Below are positions 61,351 to 64,000 of a stretch of DNA of 64,000 bases, piece by piece. The number at the start of each line of letters is the position of its first letter. Within the stretch, counting starts at the first letter, position 1. The translations under genes were made by a program, and so were the position numbers. The stretch covers positions 1-64,000 of the forward strand of contig CAZFEC010000001.1 of the NCBI GenBank assembly GCA_964517435.1, read 5' to 3'. Under the pieces are notes generated by a model that did not search any database, was not told the origin of the DNA, and saw only the letters and a program-made list of their open reading frames with translations. This DNA is from BS150m-G50 sp964517435 (GTDB lineage Bacteria > CAIWAD01 > BS150m-G50).

Positions 61351-62147
61351 GCCTGCTGCACTCTCAGGGTCGGGGTGATGTCGCCGGCCTCCAGCAACAG
61401 GGCCGTGAGGTAGGTGCGCAGCTGCTCGCCGTCGCTGACCGGTACGAAGTCGCCGGCCAGCGCCAGGGTGATGTGACCGGTTTCCTCCGAGACGATGACC
61501 GTCACCGCGTCGGATTCCTCCGAAACACCGAGACCGGCGCGATGACGCGTGCCGCAGATGGTTTCGAACTGCGGATTGCTGGAGATGGGCAGGGTGCACT
61601 TCGCCGCCACGATCCGGTTGCGTTCGATGATGACGGCTCCGTCATGCAGGGGAGTACGGGGAAAGAAGAGCGAGACCAGCAGCGGCGCTTTGACCGCCGC
61701 ATCGATTCGAATACCGGTTTCGGTGATCATCTTAAGGCCGACCTCGCGGCAGATCACGATCAGGCCGCCATACTGGCGCCGGGCGAGTTCCTCTGCCGCG
61801 GCGGCCACTTCCTCGATCGGATCAGCCTCCGAGATGTTGAAGAAACGCCGGAAGATGTTCGTCTGTCCGAGTTGAATCAGGAAGCGCCTCAGTTCCGGGT
61901 GGAAGATGATGATCAGCGCGATCACCCAGATGGCGGCGAAATTCTGGAAGATCACCGACATGACAGAGAGGTTGAAGATGCGGACCAGGAAGGAGAGCAC
62001 CAGCAGCAGCACCAATCCCGTGATCATGGCGGATGCCCGTGTACCGCGCACCAGTCTCAACAGCTGGTAATAGAGCGCGCCGACCAGCAGTACGTCGAGC
62101 AGATCCCAGATGGTGAAGGGGATGAAACCGACATGGAACAGTGTCAT
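61347..62147 (-). CDS. cdaA: Diadenylate cyclase CdaA
   Basis: 266 residues. Three N-terminal membrane helices (about 10-80) then the DAC/DisA_N domain with FFPRTPLHDGAVII (D-G-A motif) and ETICGTRHRAGLGVSEESDA (R-H-R motif). Makes c-di-AMP from two ATP at the inner membrane. It overlaps tsaB upstream and the MFS gene downstream by 4 bases each. The usual partners cdaR and glmM are not adjacent. c-di-AMP commonly controls K+ channels through RCK_C domains, and a broken RCK channel gene is present at 34412-35433. Confidence 0.95.
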   Translation of the reverse strand: MTLFHVGFIPFTIWDLLDVLLVGALYYQLLRLVRGTRASAMITGLVLLLVLSFLVRIFNLSVMSVIFQNFAAIWVIALIIIFHPELRRFLIQLGQTNIFRRFFNISEADPIEEVAAAAEELARRQYGGLIVICREVGLKMITETGIRIDAAVKAPLLVSLFFPRTPLHDGAVIIERNRIVAAKCTLPISSNPQFETICGTRHRAGLGVSEESDAVTVIVSEETGHITLALAGDFVPVSDGEQLRTYLTALLLEAGDITPTLRVQQA

Positions 62148-62848
62148 GCCTTGTCTCCCTGACTGAGGGTCGGTTTGAATTCGGCCAGGTAAAGCGGTTC
62201 CGCGGCGGCCAGATCGCGGCTGCCGTGACGCGCTATCTCCTCGCAGCCCAGGTGATGGAGCCAGGCCAGCGACAAGCCCGGTTGGGGCGCCGGCAGCAGG
62301 TTGAAACGGCAGCTGTCCAGCCGGGCGTCGACCTCCGGCAGTACCCCCGCGAACTCACCGACCAGGTAGGCCGCGTCGGGCAGCCGTCCTAAATCATCCG
62401 CTTTCAGGACAAACGGTTCCGCCGTGCGCTGCACGATCGAATCCCGCTTGCGGTAGGCAGCGGTGAATACGGCATCGCGACGGTAATAAACACAGGGATA
62501 GATGTCGGCCACCGGGGCCGTTACGTTGCGGGCCAGGGTGTCCAAAGTAGAAACGCCGGTGTATTCAACCGGCGTCTCGTTCTCCTCCGTGTAGAAAAGA
62601 CCCTTCAGAAAAGCGAGTCCGACCCGCAGACCGGTAAACGAGCCGGGACCGTGCGCGAGGATCACGCGGTTCAGCTCCGGTAACGTCAGCTCCAGTTCCG
62701 CCAGCATCGCCGCCAGATAGTCGCCGAGAACCTCGCCGGAGCGACGCAGATTGCCCCAGCTTCGCTCGAGTGCCATTTCCCCCTCCTGGTAGATCGCCAG
62801 GGCAGAGGGGGCGGTAGCACAGTTTAGAACCAGTGTGTTGCGGCTCAT
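62144..62848 (-). CDS. tsaB: tRNA t6A biosynthesis protein TsaB
   Basis: 234 residues. ASKHA-fold with NTLVLNCATAPSALAIYQEG at the N-terminus and ILAHGPGSFTGLRVGLAFLKGL (about 68-90), the YeaZ/TsaB signature. It forms the t6A37 complex with TsaD and TsaE. First gene of the run tsaB-cdaA-MFS-rsgA on the minus strand; all junctions are overlaps or a few bases. The t6A product is the substrate of MtaB, encoded at 43652-45001. Confidence 0.93.
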   Translation of the reverse strand: MSRNTLVLNCATAPSALAIYQEGEMALERSWGNLRRSGEVLGDYLAAMLAELELTLPELNRVILAHGPGSFTGLRVGLAFLKGLFYTEENETPVEYTGVSTLDTLARNVTAPVADIYPCVYYRRDAVFTAAYRKRDSIVQRTAEPFVLKADDLGRLPDAAYLVGEFAGVLPEVDARLDSCRFNLLPAPQPGLSLAWLHHLGCEEIARHGSRDLAAAEPLYLAEFKPTLSQGDKA

Positions 62849-63077
62849 CGGCTGAACTTTCGGTTATCAGGTGGATCCAGCTGCAATATGATTATTATCG
62901 ACAGACGAACCAAGGATATTTGGTGATATGCACCAGGTTGGTTCTTTTTTGGAGGAGCAAGAAAGAATGCTCACAGAACCACGAATTCGAATCTGCAATT
63001 TCTGAACTGACTTGTTGGCATCATCGCCTTGCGTTTGTTGGGCTCATACATTAACGCGAATAGGATTGGTATCTTTT

Positions 63078-63105
63078 CGGGATTCGGAATCGGTATCGGA
63101 ATTCG
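63078..63105. repeat. Degenerate hexanucleotide repeat
   Basis: CGGGATTCGGAATCGG followed by TATCGGAATTCGG; units of CGGNAT type. Shares its first 16 bases with the copy at 63236. Confidence 0.65.
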
Positions 63106-63235
63106 GTTTTCAACAGCAGTCAATTAACCGCGAATGAACGCGCTTTCGAACCTGTAACGGTTGAATAAACCCGCACGATAGTCTGCCTTGTGCCGAAGGC
63201 ACTGGAATAGACGCTAATTTGGGTTAGTATGGTGC

Positions 63236-63263
63236 CGGGATTCGGAATCGGGATCGGTATCGG
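63236..63263. repeat. Degenerate hexanucleotide repeat
   Basis: CGGGATTCGGAATCGG followed by GATCGGTATCGG. Same class as 63078-63105 and 26228-26251. Confidence 0.65.
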
Positions 63264-63586
63264 TCCTAGAAACGTCATTAATGAGAGATAATGTCTGGTG
63301 TTGAGCCCGAAAACAGCAGGTGCGTAAACAGTCGCGTTCATTCTCGGTTCAATAGGTAATCTCAATCGAATGCCCGAGGTCGAGGCCGGAGCAATAGCAA
63401 TTCGCGACCATTCGTGGTTCCAGGATATCCCAGCTTCACATTAACCCATCTCACATAAAGCAATCCTTCACCGATATCCCAAATATCGTTGCTGGCCAAC
63501 GAGATCGCGCGTCATCCAATCTCCCTGTCTTGAGATCGCTCCCATTTGTTTACATAATATATCTTATGCGAACATACTGATATTTT

Positions 63587-63658
63587 AAACCGGCTGCCAT
63601 AGCGCCTCCTGCGCTCTTCCCTGTCGTGTGGAAAACCGGTTTGATAACTCGGTTTTTT
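63587..63658. other. Nested hairpin with T-run (structured RNA or terminator candidate)
   Basis: Outer stem AAACCGG (63587-63593) / CCGGTTT (63636-63642) encloses AGCGC (63601-63605) / GCGCT (63611-63615). An alternative stem AAAACCG (63632-63638) / CGGTTTT (63650-63656) is followed by T's. The two folds share 63632-63642 and are mutually exclusive, as in an attenuator. No gene follows within the window on the plus strand. Confidence 0.4.
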
Positions 63659-64000
63659 CATTTTTTTGACGATTCCCCCGATTTTCCGGTTATCCGGTCT
63701 CTGAAAGCGTGACGAGGCGGCGCCTGGGATAGATCCCACTCCGAGCAGCTCGCCGGAACCAATACCTGTCCCCCGGCCCAATTTTCGTAAAAAGTTGACA
63801 TGCGAATCCTTTTTTCCGAAATTGGGTTAAATACCGGTCCGATACTGAAATCCCCCGGTAAGCGCCCGGAATGGCTCAAACCTGATCGCAACAGGCTGCA
63901 GATTCGCACTTGATCATCATCGTGGTGATTTCATTCGCGCTTGAATGCGACGCGACCCTGCAAAACAGATGGAATCCAGCTTGACGGAACACCCTGCCCT

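Larger units (their letters stand above)
62849..64000. other. Long gene-poor region at the window end
   Basis: About 1.15 kb with no recognisable gene on either strand; the short open frames here lack family features. It holds two hexanucleotide-type repeats, a CGCGAATGAACGCG stretch at 63129-63142, and a nested hairpin at 63587-63642. Base composition is more AT-rich than the genes. It may contain the promoter for tsaB near 62850-62900, but I cannot pick a clear one. Confidence 0.5.

Noticed and set aside
63587..63660. c-di-GMP (GEMM) riboswitch on the minus strand
   Set aside because: Some letters are reminiscent (ACACGACAGGG, GGCAGCCGG), but the element is too short and lacks the expected second helix; kept only as a hairpin candidate.
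63512..63909. Short open frames of 83-89 codons on the minus strand
   Set aside because: Two frames overlap each other, neither shows a family motif or SD, and they cross the hairpin region.

Overview
The window looks like a stretch of chromosome from a Gram-negative bacterium of fairly high GC. There is a TonB-dependent outer-membrane receptor with a carboxypeptidase-regulatory-like N-terminus, large secreted multi-domain proteins with Sec signal peptides (lamin-tail, LVIVD propeller and Ig-like modules), three sigma-54/two-component regulators, and mostly housekeeping metabolism. That mix fits an uncultured member of the FCB-like candidate phyla, but nothing in the window fixes the taxon. 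I see no rRNA, tRNA, transposase, prophage or CRISPR array.

Layout. 1-2536: end of an ABC-2 exporter (two permeases) and nadA. 2620-6410: etfBA with promoter and terminator, then a Na/Pi cotransporter with a PhoU-like partner. 6447-12841: a TonB receptor divergent from an ABC-F ATPase and sppA. 12861-20792 (minus): a TerC protein and a three-gene signalling operon (hybrid kinase, NtrC-type regulator, GAF-GGDEF-pseudoreceiver-PAS protein). 21202-28558: sodium:solute symporter, aconitase-family enzyme, MmgE/PrpD enzyme, rlmB, mazG and a GNAT-like protein. 28816-34293: two large exported proteins. 34412-39583 (minus): a damaged K+ channel, an acyl-CoA carboxyltransferase and an alpha-glucan phosphorylase. 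39893-52146: plsC, an unusually extended rpsA, mtaB, argS, a zinc-type ABC transporter and pabABC in tightly coupled order. 52123-57407: a glutamine-cyclotransferase-like protein, ilvE, an antiquitin-type aldehyde dehydrogenase and an HDOD protein. 57473-62848 (minus): tsaB-cdaA-MFS-rsgA and another NtrC-type regulator. The last 1.15 kb has no recognisable gene.

Two signals stand out. First, an asymmetric 9-mer, TGTATCACR, occurs at least 23 times as its 8-base core on both strands, mostly inside unrelated genes. It includes a three-copy array with 10-bp phasing at 58889-58916. This is far above chance and looks like a genome-wide signal such as a DNA uptake-type sequence. Second, the exported protein at 32200-34293 is one reading frame broken only by a TGA that sits exactly at the first cysteine of a thioredoxin-fold W-C-x-x-C motif. 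A hairpin with bacterial SECIS geometry follows directly, so it is a strong candidate selenoprotein of unusual architecture. Secondary points are the octapeptide/heptapeptide repeats flanking ribosomal protein S1, the two separate lesions in the K+ channel, several short tandem repeats, and a zinc-binding protein lacking its first histidine ligand.
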